This document shows, in pieces, positions 1-10,972 of a stretch of DNA of 64,000 nt. The stretch spans positions 1-64,000 of the forward strand of contig JAUHWH010000006.1 of NCBI GenBank assembly GCA_030424715.1. The letters are read 5' to 3'. Under the pieces are notes generated by a model. That model did not search any database and was not told the DNA's origin. It worked only from the letters and a program-made list of their open reading frames with translations. The DNA comes from Bdellovibrionia bacterium. GTDB taxonomy: Bacteria; Bdellovibrionota; Bdellovibrionia; Bdellovibrionales; JAGQZY01. The position numbers were made by a program, and so were the translations under genes. Within the stretch, counting starts at the first letter, position 1. Each line of letters opens with the position of its first letter.

Positions 1-1
1 A

Positions 2-1507
<1,506 letters not shown>

Positions 1508-1512
1508 TGGAG

Positions 1513-2481
1513 TTGAACAAGAAGCAGCAACAAGAATTGATAATGAAAAAGTTGTCCCAATCCCAGAGAGATCTTAATCTTGGTAAGCTTTCACGCCGGG
1601 ACTTCAATAAGTTTTTATTTAACCTGTCATTGGCAACAGGAGTATCGTTGTCGTTTCTCGATAAACTTTCGGCATGGACTGGGACTCGAATGCGCAAGGC
1701 AATCAAAGAATCGGGTGACTTCAATGTTTCAAACTTATCGTACAACTCGACAAATTATTTGGTTACTGAAGACACGCGTCCTCGAGATCTATTTATCAAG
1801 CCCGATGGTACCAAGTTGTATCTAACTGGCGATACCGGGAATAGAGTTTATCAGTATTCGCTAGGGACGGCTTGGGATCTGTCGACAATTTCCTACGATA
1901 CTATTACTTTTGCTACCGGAGCTGCGAAACCTTACTGTACTGAATTCAAGCCCGATGGGACAACTCTATTCTTTACAGACTATGATACGGACACCATCCG
2001 ACAATTTGATATGTCCACAGCCTGGGATCTATCGACAGCGGTTCATCAAGCCAACAATTTAAAAGTGAACGGTGTCCAGACGGACTCTGCAGCAGGATTT
2101 TTCGTAAACCCTGTCGGTGATCGAATGTTTGTCGTCGATTCGATCGGTGGTCAAATCCAGCGTTGGAACTTGAGCACAAACTGGTCTTTGACCGGTGCGA
2201 CCGCTAGTACAACGTTTTCAACGAGCACACAGGATGCCAACCCTCAGGATGTCAGCTTCACGTCTGACGGACTGACCATGTTGGTCAGCGGGCTTGCTAG
2301 TGCTGCTGTCTATCAATACACGTTGGCAAGTCCTTGGGATATCTCTTCGGTCACGTACAATAGTGTCTCTCTCGATGTTTCCTCCGAAGGCACAGTCCCC
2401 TTCGGGCTTTTTTTAAGGCCAGACAATAGTAAACTCTACGTCCTCGATTCCGGTGTTGACACTATTAGTGAATATATCTAA
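1513..2481 (+). CDS. Tat-exported beta-propeller protein
   Basis: The N-terminus has a twin-arginine motif, SRRDFNKF (residues 27-34 from the chosen start), followed by a mildly hydrophobic stretch, so export by the Tat pathway is likely. The rest consists of repeated blades with a pattern like QYxLxxxWDxSTxxY followed by FxxDGxxxF, typical of six- or seven-bladed propellers of the NHL or lactonase type. No catalytic residues can be assigned. I chose the TTG at 1513 because AAGGAG at 1499-1504 lies 8 nt upstream, inside the end of the preceding gene. A GTG at 1495 and an ATG at 1543 are alternatives. Proximity to the fibre gene suggests co-expression and a cell-surface or periplasmic role. 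Confidence 0.75.
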   Translation: MNKKQQQELIMKKLSQSQRDLNLGKLSRRDFNKFLFNLSLATGVSLSFLDKLSAWTGTRMRKAIKESGDFNVSNLSYNSTNYLVTEDTRPRDLFIKPDGTKLYLTGDTGNRVYQYSLGTAWDLSTISYDTITFATGAAKPYCTEFKPDGTTLFFTDYDTDTIRQFDMSTAWDLSTAVHQANNLKVNGVQTDSAAGFFVNPVGDRMFVVDSIGGQIQRWNLSTNWSLTGATASTTFSTSTQDANPQDVSFTSDGLTMLVSGLASAAVYQYTLASPWDISSVTYNSVSLDVSSEGTVPFGLFLRPDNSKLYVLDSGVDTISEYI

Positions 2482-2556
2482 ACCAGAAAATTTTAATCAC
2501 TGTGCTAGTTTTTTATAGATGGCTACCGAGTCGAACCTCGTCCTTTTGTGCGTAAA

Positions 2557-3000
2557 TTACTTATGACGAATTCCTTGTTTGGCTTCGACTCGCTCTTTAA
2601 GTCCTGTTATCAATGATTTCTGCTGGGGTGTCAGACTGTTGTAAAATGTGACGGGATCACCCTGAGTCTTTTTCATAATGGCTTTCAGCTTGCTGAAGTC
2701 GCCACCACTTTCTTGGGCCATCTCTTGAAAAATAACTCCCGCCACACGATACATCTCTTGGGCGTTCTCTGGGCTACCCATTAACTCTTGAACCTTCTTG
2801 TCGGCAAACTGGCCTGCAGCAGTACGTCCCATATTTTGCTTTCGATATTGAGCATCGTTGTAATTACGTAGGGTCATCTCGAGGGCTTCCGCATCGAAGG
2901 TCATAACGTCTTTAGCCACCACGTTGAGGGTCAGACTCACCACCGCTGACAGAAAAAAAGACTGAAGCAAATACTGACCAATTTTTTTAAAAATAGACAT
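2557..3000 (-). CDS. Small secreted hypothetical protein
   Basis: 147 residues. The N-terminus has a positively charged start, then a hydrophobic segment (about residues 9-28) ending at VVAKD, consistent with a Sec signal peptide or a membrane anchor. The mature part is charged and helical, with no Cys and no motif I recognise. The ATG at 3000 has only a weak Shine-Dalgarno. It is convergent with the propeller gene and downstream of ychF. Function unknown. Confidence 0.65.
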   Translation of the reverse strand: MSIFKKIGQYLLQSFFLSAVVSLTLNVVAKDVMTFDAEALEMTLRNYNDAQYRKQNMGRTAAGQFADKKVQELMGSPENAQEMYRVAGVIFQEMAQESGGDFSKLKAIMKKTQGDPVTFYNSLTPQQKSLITGLKERVEAKQGIRHK

Positions 3001-3200
3001 GGTGTTATTGTCTCTTGAAACTGAGCGATGGGCCAGAAATTGCTACGAAAGTCTCAGATTCAGACACCGAAATAAGGAGGCGGAACGGGGACACTCTTAT
3101 TAAACATCTGGTTGGTGGGTTGCATTTTTCACTAGAGTTTTACGGATCATTTTGGGATCAGACCAAACGAAGTCTTGATCAAAGTTTTAAATAGCTTGAC

Positions 3201-4301
3201 CTACACGTTGAAGCGAAAGAACAGGACGTCACCGTCTTTGACGACGTACTCTTTGCCTTCAAGGCGATACTTGCCAGATTCTTTAACGGCTTGTTCCGTC
3301 TTTAAGGCGAACAGATCTTCGCAGTTGTAGGTCTCAGCACGGATAAAGCCTTTTGCAAAATCGGTATGGATCACCGCCGCGGCTTGCGGAGCTTTGGTGC
3401 CTTTTTTGATCGTCCAGGCGCGCACTTCTTTTTCACCGGCCGTAAAGTAGGTTTCAAGTTCCAAAAGGCGATAGGCCTCGCGAATCAAGCGATGCAGTCC
3501 CGGTTCTTCGACACCGAGCGCCTCCAAGAACTCTTTTTGCTCCTCAGGCTCGAGCAAAGCAATTTCAGCTTCCATGGCGGAACAGACCAGTAGAGAGTTG
3601 TTGCCCTCGTTGGCGGCAAAAGCACTGACTTTTTTAGAGCCCTCGTTACCACCGGCGGTGAAGTCGTCTTCACTGACGTTGCAAACGTAGAGGATGGGCT
3701 TGCTGGTGAGCAGTTGCAGTTCCTTTGCAAATTTTTTGTCGTCTTTGTCGATTTCAACCGTGCGGGCGGGTTTACCGTCCGCCAGGGCGGCGTGGATCTG
3801 AGAGACTACATTGAGTTGGCGCTCCAGTTGCTTGTCTTTGGTGGCTTTGAACTGTTTTTCCATCTTTTGTTTTCTTTTTTCGATGGACTCGAGGTCGGCA
3901 AGCATAAGCTCTGTGTTGATAACATCAATATCTCTCAAGGGATCAATGCTACCCGACACATGGACCACGTCGGGGTCATCGAAGCAGCGCACCACTTGAA
4001 TGATGGCATCGGTCTCTCTGATGTTGGCCAGAAACTGGTTACCCAGGCCTTCGCCTTTACTTGCGCCAGCCACCAAACCGGCGATGTCGACGAACTCCAT
4101 GGCGGTGGGGATTTCTTTTTGGGGTTTGATCAGAGCGGTGATCTCTTTGAGTCGCGGGTCGGGGACTGTCACCACGCCCACGTTGGGGTCGATGGTGCAA
4201 AAGGGGTAGTTGGCGGCTTCGGCCTTGGCAGCGGTCAGGGCATTAAAAAGGGTGCTTTTTCCAACATTGGGTAGTCCCACGATTCCACATTGTAAGGCCA
4301 T
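3201..4301 (-). CDS. ychF: Redox-regulated ATPase YchF (OLA1/Obg family)
   Basis: Universal P-loop NTPase of the TRAFAC/Obg group that binds ribosomes and preferentially hydrolyses ATP. Visible features: G1 loop GLPNVGKS at residues 9-16, switch II/G3 DIAGLV at 72-77, a coiled-coil stretch at about 130-165, and NVSE at 208-211 in place of the GTP-specific NKxD. That substitution is the family hallmark and explains the ATP preference. A C-terminal TGS domain ends the protein. The length (366) matches the family. The ATG is preceded by CGGAG. It lies downstream of a lipoprotein gene and the prs-rplY-pth run, a common neighbourhood for ychF. Confidence 0.97.
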   Translation of the reverse strand: MALQCGIVGLPNVGKSTLFNALTAAKAEAANYPFCTIDPNVGVVTVPDPRLKEITALIKPQKEIPTAMEFVDIAGLVAGASKGEGLGNQFLANIRETDAIIQVVRCFDDPDVVHVSGSIDPLRDIDVINTELMLADLESIEKRKQKMEKQFKATKDKQLERQLNVVSQIHAALADGKPARTVEIDKDDKKFAKELQLLTSKPILYVCNVSEDDFTAGGNEGSKKVSAFAANEGNNSLLVCSAMEAEIALLEPEEQKEFLEALGVEEPGLHRLIREAYRLLELETYFTAGEKEVRAWTIKKGTKAPQAAAVIHTDFAKGFIRAETYNCEDLFALKTEQAVKESGKYRLEGKEYVVKDGDVLFFRFNV

Positions 4302-4460
4302 TTTCGTCTCCGGAGGTAGCGGGCCGAGGCCCGAGCATATAGAGAGGCATAGTATATGGAAAAGCTTCGGGTATCCAGAGGATTTTCTTTCTCAAATCAA
4401 AATCAAGGCACCGTCGCTGGGCCTCGAGGCTTTACTGTCCTAGTCCGCAATCACGACGAA

Positions 4461-6281
4461 TTATGGAATGTCGGGCCCACAGGCGGATATAGTGCCACCA
4501 TTGTTTGAGCCGGGAACAAAAGTGCCAGCGACGGTGGCTGCACTAGCACCAACGATGGCTGAGAAATTTGGGACTGTAGCTGAGCGGTTACAAAAGAGGT
4601 TGTCATTGTTGTTTGAATTTATGTTGTTTGTACATGCTGACCCATCGGAGACGATAGCAGCGCCCAGGATTCCGGCCGTTTGAATTTCTCTTACGAAAGT
4701 GTTGCCATCGAGGGTCACCGTTGGACTTCCTCCAGTACAATCGAGTTTTAGTCCCTTTCCTGATTCATCGTACAAAAAGGAGCTTTCAATAGTAGTGGAA
4801 GCTCCGGCGGAGGTGTGGGACAGAATTCCCATGCTTCCCTGGGCTCTGATGATCGAGTTGCGGATGGTGAAGTCGGCGGTGTAGGCATCGATCACTTTCC
4901 CATGACCTCTGAGCTCTGAGTCGTCGACAGTGGTATTGATGGTGTTGACGTTGGCCACCAGTGTGCTCGCGTTGTTCAAATCTCCAATAAGCTTGGCGTT
5001 GTCAATATCGATAGTTACGTTAGGGCCGGCTGTATAGGCATGAAGCGCATTGCCGGATTGTTTTGAGTGAAGCGTCGAATCCTCAACAATTAGGGTCAAT
5101 GCACTGGAGGTCGCTGATACAAAAACGGCATGCATCGCAGCCTGATTCGCCACAACAGAGAGGCCAGAAATAATGTTGGTGGAGGCACCTGAGTTCGGCA
5201 TCGAGACGGTGTGATTACTGGTGTTTTCAATGGATGCTGTTTGCCCTTGCCGCACCATCAAGTGGGTGTTGACGCCAGGGGTGAGTGTTGGGCCGCCATC
5301 AGATATTTGAGTGCCATCCTCAAAACAGACCGTTTGGTTAGGCGCGCTGATTACCGACACAATGGGAGAGAAGCTGGTTTGGGTGTTTGAGACAGTGGCA
5401 TTACAGCTTTTGAACACCACAGCCCCAAACTGGTCGTCGGGTTTAAAAGTCTTGGTTTGTATGCTTCCATCGCTGTGAGTGACTTCTATTATGTGGTCTT
5501 GGCCTCTGTCGGCCTCTTGCCAAATAATAGAGGAGCTGGTATCGCAGCTACCAAAGCTTGTGCCGCCATCCCGGGAGCAGCGGGCGCTGACCCCATTGTG
5601 TGAAAAATTAACGGTACGAGGCAAATCGTTGTCCGCGATCCAGTATCTGCGTTTGCTTTGGTAAAAGCTCAGCGTGATATCTTCAGGCTGATCACCATCG
5701 TCAGAGAAAAAGCTACAATCTTGAATTTTATTGTCGTTGGTGAACTGGTTGGTCAAATAAATGTCGACTACCTCTTCTGGCTTAGAAAGGTTAGCGACGG
5801 CCTTACCAATAACAAAAGGGGCCGAGTACTTCGAAGCTTGCACGTCGGGACTGATGTCAAAACCAGGGTCACAAGTGCCGTTGCTCGATGCCAATCCAAA
5901 AAGGTAAATGTGTCGGTCATTACCAGCGGGTACTGAGATCTCCGCTTTGTCGCCCACCTTAAAAAAACCAGCACGAGGTTCGAAACGAGCGATCTCTATG
6001 CCATTGGCATTGGTGCAACGGGATGATCTTAAGTTTGCTTCGGGGCCTCCAACGACAATTCCAAAACAGTTGATTTGACTCAAGCTGGTGGGGTCGCTCA
6101 ATCCCCAGTTCGGGCCGTCTTGATTCGTATTGCTGGAAGCGGCTAATTTATGAGCGGACGTGCCGAACACTGCGGGATCTAATTGTATGGTTAGGCTCGA
6201 TGTGTTCTCAGCTTTTTTTGAACATCCAGAATGTGTGACTAAAATGAAACCAGATAATATAAAAATCGAAAGCAGACGCAA
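4461..6281 (-). CDS. Large lipoprotein with beta-helix-like repeats
   Basis: 606 residues. The signal peptide ends in THSGC, so Cys at about residue 20 is a plausible, though not consensus, lipidation site; Ser and Lys follow. The C-terminal half (about residues 330-560) has repeated short strands rich in Asn, Thr and Val, with patterns such as IxNSxIxAxGxxG and IDIDNAKLIG. These resemble the stacked coils of a right-handed parallel beta-helix of the pectate-lyase or polymorphic-membrane type. No catalytic residues are assignable. The start is TTG at 6281 with AAGGAG 5 nt upstream. A surface-exposed or periplasmic role is inferred. It sits between pth and ychF, separated from both by 150-180 bp. 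Confidence 0.75.
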   Translation of the reverse strand: MRLLSIFILSGFILVTHSGCSKKAENTSSLTIQLDPAVFGTSAHKLAASSNTNQDGPNWGLSDPTSLSQINCFGIVVGGPEANLRSSRCTNANGIEIARFEPRAGFFKVGDKAEISVPAGNDRHIYLFGLASSNGTCDPGFDISPDVQASKYSAPFVIGKAVANLSKPEEVVDIYLTNQFTNDNKIQDCSFFSDDGDQPEDITLSFYQSKRRYWIADNDLPRTVNFSHNGVSARCSRDGGTSFGSCDTSSSIIWQEADRGQDHIIEVTHSDGSIQTKTFKPDDQFGAVVFKSCNATVSNTQTSFSPIVSVISAPNQTVCFEDGTQISDGGPTLTPGVNTHLMVRQGQTASIENTSNHTVSMPNSGASTNIISGLSVVANQAAMHAVFVSATSSALTLIVEDSTLHSKQSGNALHAYTAGPNVTIDIDNAKLIGDLNNASTLVANVNTINTTVDDSELRGHGKVIDAYTADFTIRNSIIRAQGSMGILSHTSAGASTTIESSFLYDESGKGLKLDCTGGSPTVTLDGNTFVREIQTAGILGAAIVSDGSACTNNINSNNNDNLFCNRSATVPNFSAIVGASAATVAGTFVPGSNNGGTISACGPDIP

Positions 6282-6459
6282 AGGAACTCCTTTTAGAAAT
6301 CTAAATAACTTATCGGGAGTTTCAGAGGGAACTTGATTGGTTTTCTAAAGATGAGACAGGTCTTTTTTTGGAGAGCTGGGGCGTGGCTTGAAGAGCATTT
6401 TTTTAAGAAGAATCGTGCCTGAAGTGAATCTGAATGAGACAGGTAACGAATGGGGCTGG

Positions 6460-7032
6460 TCAGGCTTCTGGGTCGCGGTTTAAAATCGTAGCCGCTTTGT
6501 CAAAGCCCTGAAAAATTAGAGTTTCAATGCCGTCGCTCACTCGCTCCAAAACATCGGGGAGCTCTTGTTGTTCTTGCTTGGCGAAGGGTGAAAGAACATG
6601 GGCGGATACATCTTTTTTACCATCGGGGCGCCCAACGCCCACTCGAATGCGAAAGTAAGCGTTGGTTCCTAGCTTTTCATGGATGTCACGAATGCCGTTC
6701 TGACCAGCATGTCCGCGCTTGGTCTGCAACTTCATTTTTCTGAAGGGCTGTTCGATCTCGTCATGGATAACGATGATCTTTTCGGGAGGGATTTTATAAT
6801 AATGACTGATCTCTTGAATGGCTTCACCCGAATTGTTCATAAAGGTTTGGGGCTTTGCCATGATCACCTTTTCGTTCTCGATAGAGAACGAGTAGGTGAG
6901 AGATTTGTGTTCTTTTTTTTCGGGAGGGTTGCCAATGTTGTTGAGGTAGTAATCAATCGCCATAAATCCAACATTATGGCGAGTGAGTAAATACTTTTTC
7001 CCCGGGTTTCCTAGGCCAGCAACGAGCCACAT
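6460..7032 (-). CDS. pth: Peptidyl-tRNA hydrolase
   Basis: Cleaves the ester bond of peptidyl-tRNAs released by stalled or aborted ribosomes, recycling tRNA. The N-terminal GLGNPGKKY and TRHNVGF carry the conserved Asn9 and the catalytic His19. Asn66/Asn67 (MNNSGE) and the HDE segment with Asp91 complete the recognised active-site set. Its 190 residues are normal for the bacterial enzyme. The ATG at 7032 is 9 nt after the rplY stop, so the two are probably co-transcribed and possibly translationally coupled; no strong Shine-Dalgarno is visible. Confidence 0.97.
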   Translation of the reverse strand: MWLVAGLGNPGKKYLLTRHNVGFMAIDYYLNNIGNPPEKKEHKSLTYSFSIENEKVIMAKPQTFMNNSGEAIQEISHYYKIPPEKIIVIHDEIEQPFRKMKLQTKRGHAGQNGIRDIHEKLGTNAYFRIRVGVGRPDGKKDVSAHVLSPFAKQEQQELPDVLERVSDGIETLIFQGFDKAATILNRDPEA

Positions 7033-7041
7033 AAGTCAGGA

Positions 7042-7713
7042 TTAGTCTTTTTTATCGTCGTCAGCAGGAGCAGGAGCTTCTTGCCCCTCAACCGGAGCAG
7101 CGGCTTCACCGTCGGCAGCAGCAGGTGCCTCTTCTTCAGCGGGCTCTTCTTTCACCATACTGACACTACAAATCGTTCTGTCGGCGGACGTCACAGGCTC
7201 GATACCTGCAGGAAAGTTGATGTCTGAAACATGAAGAGAATCGTTTAGCTTCAACCCAGACACATCGACTTTGATAGTTTCAGGAATGTCAGTCGGGTTA
7301 CACTCGATTTCCACATCTCTAAGCACGATTTGCAGAGCGCCGTCATCTTCTTCGACTCCAACCGGGGTGCCTTCGAACTCAATGTTCACATTCACTTTAA
7401 TTTTTGCCGTCATGTCGAGAGCATAAAGGTCGACATGGATCGGGCGGTTGGTGGCCGGGTGAGTATCGATCTTTTTCAACATCACTTTCATGCCGCCGAG
7501 TTGTTTGGTTTCGCTTTGGGTTTGAAAAATGGCACTTTCGTATTTTGAACCACTGTGCTTGAGCACAAAAATTTCTTCGATCAGGCAGTTCATATTTTCC
7601 ATTTTCGGACCATAAATAACGGCGGGAACTTTACGCTCTTTGCGGTACTTGCCCGATGCACTTTTACCGGTGGCTCTAGCTTCAACGTTAAATGTCAGTG
7701 TCGATTGTGTCAT
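7042..7713 (-). CDS. rplY: 50S ribosomal protein L25/general stress protein Ctc
   Basis: 5S rRNA-binding protein of the large subunit. The 223 residues fit the long (Ctc/TL5) form: an N-terminal L25 beta-barrel (about residues 1-95, with VPAVIYGP near residue 30) plus a C-terminal beta domain (about 100-190). The last ~35 residues are an unusual acidic, Ala/Pro/Glu-rich tail, probably disordered. The ATG at 7713 is preceded by AGAGG. The prs-rplY-pth order is conserved in many bacteria and supports the call. Confidence 0.95.
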   Translation of the reverse strand: MTQSTLTFNVEARATGKSASGKYRKERKVPAVIYGPKMENMNCLIEEIFVLKHSGSKYESAIFQTQSETKQLGGMKVMLKKIDTHPATNRPIHVDLYALDMTAKIKVNVNIEFEGTPVGVEEDDGALQIVLRDVEIECNPTDIPETIKVDVSGLKLNDSLHVSDINFPAGIEPVTSADRTICSVSMVKEEPAEEEAPAAADGEAAAPVEGQEAPAPADDDKKD

Positions 7714-7730
7714 TTTTTACCTCTTTACTA

Positions 7731-8678
7731 TCAATCGTCAAAAAGTGATGAAACCGAAGCGTTTCCGTAAATTCTAAGAAGAGCCTCTGCCACCACGGGG
7801 GCCATACTAAGGACCTCCATTTTGCCACTGGCCACAGCTGCTTCACTGAGGGGAATGGTGTCTGAAACTAGCACCTTTTCCACTCCGCTTTCTGTCAGGC
7901 GGCTAACAGCCGGGCCTGAAAACAACGCATGGGTCGCGACGGCGAACACCCTTTTTGCCCCATTAGCGAGGAGGCTGTCAACAGCTTGTGTTAATGTTCC
8001 TGCGGTATCGATCATATCGTCCACAATGATGGCCGTTTTGTCAGTCACATCTCCAATGAGGTTTAAGGCTCGGGCTTCGTTGGGGCCAGAGCGCCTTTTA
8101 TCGATGATGGCCATGGAGCAATTGATCTTTTTGGCAAAGGCCCGGGCTCGTTCCACCCCTCCGGCATCGGGGCTGACCACCACAAACTCATCGCCAGAGC
8201 CATAACGGCGCTTCCATTCGTTGGCTAATGTGGGTATGGCAAAGAGATGGTCCACCGGACAGTTGAAAAATCCTTGGATCTGAGCGGCATGGAGGTCAAC
8301 ACAGACCACTCTCGTGGCTCCAGCTGTGGTTAAAAGGTCGGCCATGCATTTGGCAGAAATCGGAGCACGGGGAGCCACCTTTCGATCTTGTCGAGCGTAG
8401 CCGTAGTAAGGCAGTACGGCCGTGACCTGCTTTGCCGAGGCCCTCTTCAGGGCGTCCAGCATAATGAAAAGCTCCATGTAGTTTTGATTGACGGGCGGGC
8501 AGGTGCTTTGGATGACAAAGACACTGTCTCCGCGCACACTCTCGTGGATTTCAACCTGAACCTCACCGTCGGCGAAACGGGTGATTTCACACCGACCGAG
8601 GTTCACTCCCGCCGATTTGGCTACGGCCTGTGCAAAGGCTGGGTTCGAGGTTCCGGAGAATATTTTTATTTGCGACAT
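7731..8678 (-). CDS. prs: Ribose-phosphate pyrophosphokinase
   Basis: Makes PRPP from ribose 5-phosphate and ATP, for nucleotide, His and Trp synthesis. The ATP-binding RQD (residues 96-98), the flexible-loop Lys100, His130, and the PRPP loop VDDMIDTAGT (219-228) are all present. The DKRR segment (residues 193-196) also matches the class I enzyme. The 315 residues are typical. The ATG at 8678 follows a purine-rich AGGGTGAG. The gap to rplY is 17 nt, implying an operon. Confidence 0.98.
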   Translation of the reverse strand: MSQIKIFSGTSNPAFAQAVAKSAGVNLGRCEITRFADGEVQVEIHESVRGDSVFVIQSTCPPVNQNYMELFIMLDALKRASAKQVTAVLPYYGYARQDRKVAPRAPISAKCMADLLTTAGATRVVCVDLHAAQIQGFFNCPVDHLFAIPTLANEWKRRYGSGDEFVVVSPDAGGVERARAFAKKINCSMAIIDKRRSGPNEARALNLIGDVTDKTAIIVDDMIDTAGTLTQAVDSLLANGAKRVFAVATHALFSGPAVSRLTESGVEKVLVSDTIPLSEAAVASGKMEVLSMAPVVAEALLRIYGNASVSSLFDD

Positions 8679-8722
8679 GACTCACCCTGTTATCACCCAT
8701 CGAAGGGTCTGTAAACGATTAA

Positions 8723-9316
8723 CTAAACACTTGTTTTTAAAACTTCTATAAAAGCTTTTAAAGCCTGAGAGCGGTGCGAGATTGCATTTTTTTCACCGGC
8801 TGTCATTTCGGCGACGGTACAGGATTGGCCCTCGGCGATAAAAACGGGGTCGTAGCCAAATCCGCCGGTGCCGCGAGCGACTTTCGCAATTTCGCCAGAG
8901 AGCTGGCCTTCAAAAATATGCTCTTTGCCTTCAGGGTCAATGGCCACCATGGTGCAGTGGTAGTGGGCTTTGCGGTTGGTCGCGCTTCTCAGCTGCATCA
9001 TTTTTAACAGCTTGGCATTGTTCTCGGAGGATTGTGCTTTCGGTCCGGCATAGCGAGCCGAATGAACACCAGGCAAGCCACCAAGCCCATCCACCACCAG
9101 GCCGGAATCATCGGACAATGTCCAAGCCTCTGGCTTCATGGCGTGCAAGGCTTTGGCTTTGATGCGAGCATTGGCGAGAAAGGTGTCGCCGTCCTCTGGT
9201 GGTTGCGCGAAAAAACTCATTTCGTCTTGGGTGTGAATCTCAAAGGGCGCGTCTTTTAAAAGATTTTTGATCTCGTCGACTTTACCTCGATTGCCTGTGG
9301 CTAGCCAAAGTTCCAT
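8723..9316 (-). CDS. rdgB: Non-canonical purine NTP pyrophosphatase (RdgB/HAM1)
   Basis: Hydrolyses dITP, XTP and similar non-canonical nucleotides to monophosphates, keeping them out of nucleic acids. Key motifs: N-terminal ATGNxGK, SDDSGL with the catalytic Asp, a GLPGVHSARYAG segment, GGFGYDPVF and the C-terminal SHR. The ATG at 9316 shares one base with the rph stop (TGATG). A TTG three bases earlier is possible, but ATG gives the family-typical N-terminus. About 197 residues, normal for the family. It is part of the amidase-rph-rdgB-prs run. Confidence 0.96.
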   Translation of the reverse strand: MELWLATGNRGKVDEIKNLLKDAPFEIHTQDEMSFFAQPPEDGDTFLANARIKAKALHAMKPEAWTLSDDSGLVVDGLGGLPGVHSARYAGPKAQSSENNAKLLKMMQLRSATNRKAHYHCTMVAIDPEGKEHIFEGQLSGEIAKVARGTGGFGYDPVFIAEGQSCTVAEMTAGEKNAISHRSQALKAFIEVLKTSV

Positions 9317-10038
9317 CAAGTCGTTCCACCGCGTAAGGCTAGCTTCTGTAGCCCATGGAGAGTCTCACAGCCGCCAATGGCAAGGTCTAACATCTGATTG
9401 AATTGTTCTCTCGAGAAGGCTTTTTCCTCAGCGGTGCCCTGGATTTCAACCAAGCCGCCTTGATCATTGATCACAAAGTTACAATCGGTTTCTGCGTTGC
9501 TGTCTTCTTGGTAGCACAAGTCCAAGAGGGGATTGTCTTCAACGATGCCCACACTGATGGCCGCGACGGTGTTTATGATCGGATTTTCCTTAATCTGCTT
9601 TTTCTGCATCAAGTACTCAACGGCTTGAGCTAAGGCCACAAAGCCGCCCGTGATCGCTGCGGTTCGAGTGCCTCCGTCGGCTTGTAGAACATCGCAATCG
9701 ATGGTGATCTGAATGTCTTTAAGTTTGGTTAAGTCCACACAGCTACGCAGTGAACGAGCCACCAAGCGTGAGATCTCTTGTGTGCGCCCAGAAGACTGTG
9801 TCTTGTCCCTTCGCATCCGCTCGTGAGTCGATCGTGGGAGCATGCCATACTCTGCGGTCACCCAACCTCGATCCTGTCCTTGTAACCATTTGGGAACATT
9901 GGTTTCAACAGAGGCGTTACAGGCCACCTTGGTGTGGCCAAATTCAACCAGGGCGCTGCCCTCGGCGTAGCGGTTAAATTGGGTGGTTATTTGAACGGGG
10001 CGAAGTTGGTCGGGTGTTCGGCTATCGTGTCTTTGCAT
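9316..10038 (-). CDS. rph: Ribonuclease PH
   Basis: Phosphorolytic 3'-5' exoribonuclease that trims tRNA 3' ends. The N-terminal RTPDQLRPV block, the phosphate-binding SRLVARSLR segment (around residue 90) and CDVLQADGGTRTAAITGG are diagnostic. The 240 residues match the usual length. The rph start overlaps the end of the upstream amidase gene by 17 bp, and its stop overlaps rdgB by 1 bp. The rph-rdgB pairing is widespread in bacteria. Confidence 0.97.
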   Translation of the reverse strand: MQRHDSRTPDQLRPVQITTQFNRYAEGSALVEFGHTKVACNASVETNVPKWLQGQDRGWVTAEYGMLPRSTHERMRRDKTQSSGRTQEISRLVARSLRSCVDLTKLKDIQITIDCDVLQADGGTRTAAITGGFVALAQAVEYLMQKKQIKENPIINTVAAISVGIVEDNPLLDLCYQEDSNAETDCNFVINDQGGLVEIQGTAEEKAFSREQFNQMLDLAIGGCETLHGLQKLALRGGTT

Positions 10039-10774
10039 TCTGTGTTTCTAGAATGCTTGAGGGAAGTTTGTCCATGTTTTTCGCGTAGTCCTTAAGAGCG
10101 AAGTGGATTTTTTTTGCGATGCTCTCTTGATAGGCGCTTTGGGTGAGCCTTTTACGCTCTCTCGGGTGAGTGAGGTAACCCACTTCAACTAAGATCGCTG
10201 GCTTTTCGTTTTGACTCAAAACAAAGAAGGGGCCCTGGCGAATCATTTTCTTTTTCTTGGGTGACCAATTTTTTCGAAGATACTGGCTGACTTGGTAGCT
10301 CTTCAAAATGCGGTGAGATTTTTTCAGATCAAATAAAATGGTTTCGACATCACCTTCGGGCTTGGTTTCTCCGGAGGTCACAGATTGCTCAGTGTGGGCC
10401 AGGTACATGGACTCTTCATCTGCTGGTAGTTGATTTTGGATGTAGAACTCAGCACCCTGGGCTCTGCGGTCAGGGTGGGCATTGGCGTGGATAGAAACGA
10501 AGAGGTCACTGTTAAAGGACTTGGACAGGGCCACTCTTTGCTCTAAAGACAAATCTGTCTCTCTGTTCCTCAAAATTTGTACCTTGAAGTCTTTGTCGCG
10601 GTTCAATCGTCGGTAGACTTTTTTGGCCACTTGTAGAGCAATCTCCGATTCGATGACGTTGCCGTGGACAGCCCCCTTCTCTGAGCCGCCGTGGCCAGGG
10701 TCGATCGTCACTCGCAGAGCGGCGATGGAGGGAGTGCTAAGTAGAACAAAAATGGCGATTGGAATCAGACGCAT
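10022..10774 (-). CDS. N-acetylmuramoyl-L-alanine amidase (Amidase_3)
   Basis: Periplasmic zinc amidase that cleaves the MurNAc-L-Ala bond of peptidoglycan. There is a Sec signal peptide (residues 1-18, ending SIAA). The catalytic domain shows DPGHGG with zinc ligand His28, an ESE segment with the second ligand, SIHANAH with the third, and VEVGYLTHP with the catalytic Glu. The 250 residues form just the catalytic domain, with no AMIN or SPOR targeting domain. It is the first gene of the leftward housekeeping run. Candidate roles are cell division or wall remodelling. Confidence 0.93.
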   Translation of the reverse strand: MRLIPIAIFVLLSTPSIAALRVTIDPGHGGSEKGAVHGNVIESEIALQVAKKVYRRLNRDKDFKVQILRNRETDLSLEQRVALSKSFNSDLFVSIHANAHPDRRAQGAEFYIQNQLPADEESMYLAHTEQSVTSGETKPEGDVETILFDLKKSHRILKSYQVSQYLRKNWSPKKKKMIRQGPFFVLSQNEKPAILVEVGYLTHPRERKRLTQSAYQESIAKKIHFALKDYAKNMDKLPSSILETQNAKTR

Positions 10775-10929
10775 AAATCCATTTTATACCCTTCTGGTAG
10801 CCCCTGGAATGCTCCGAGCTCAGTTCCGGTCCATGGCCCCATTTTTATGTCAAACCAATGGAGAAAGGAAAGCCTTTTGCCCCTGATAAGGGGGCTTCGA
10901 ATGACAATTTTTGGCCTGATCTTGCAACT

Positions 10930-10957
10930 TTGACAGAAGTGGCATTTACGGTATTTT
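10930..10957 (+). promoter_or_regulatory. Candidate sigma-70 promoter for short plus-strand unit
   Basis: A perfect TTGACA at 10930-10935 is followed after 16 bp by TATTTT at 10952-10957. It points rightward into a region with no annotated plus-strand gene, which ends about 140 bp later in a strong terminator. Predicted by eye only. Confidence 0.5.
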
Positions 10958-10972
10958 AACTAATATACTGGA

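Noticed and set aside
3714-4274. 186-codon plus-strand frame over ychF
   Set aside because: Shadow of a universally conserved gene.
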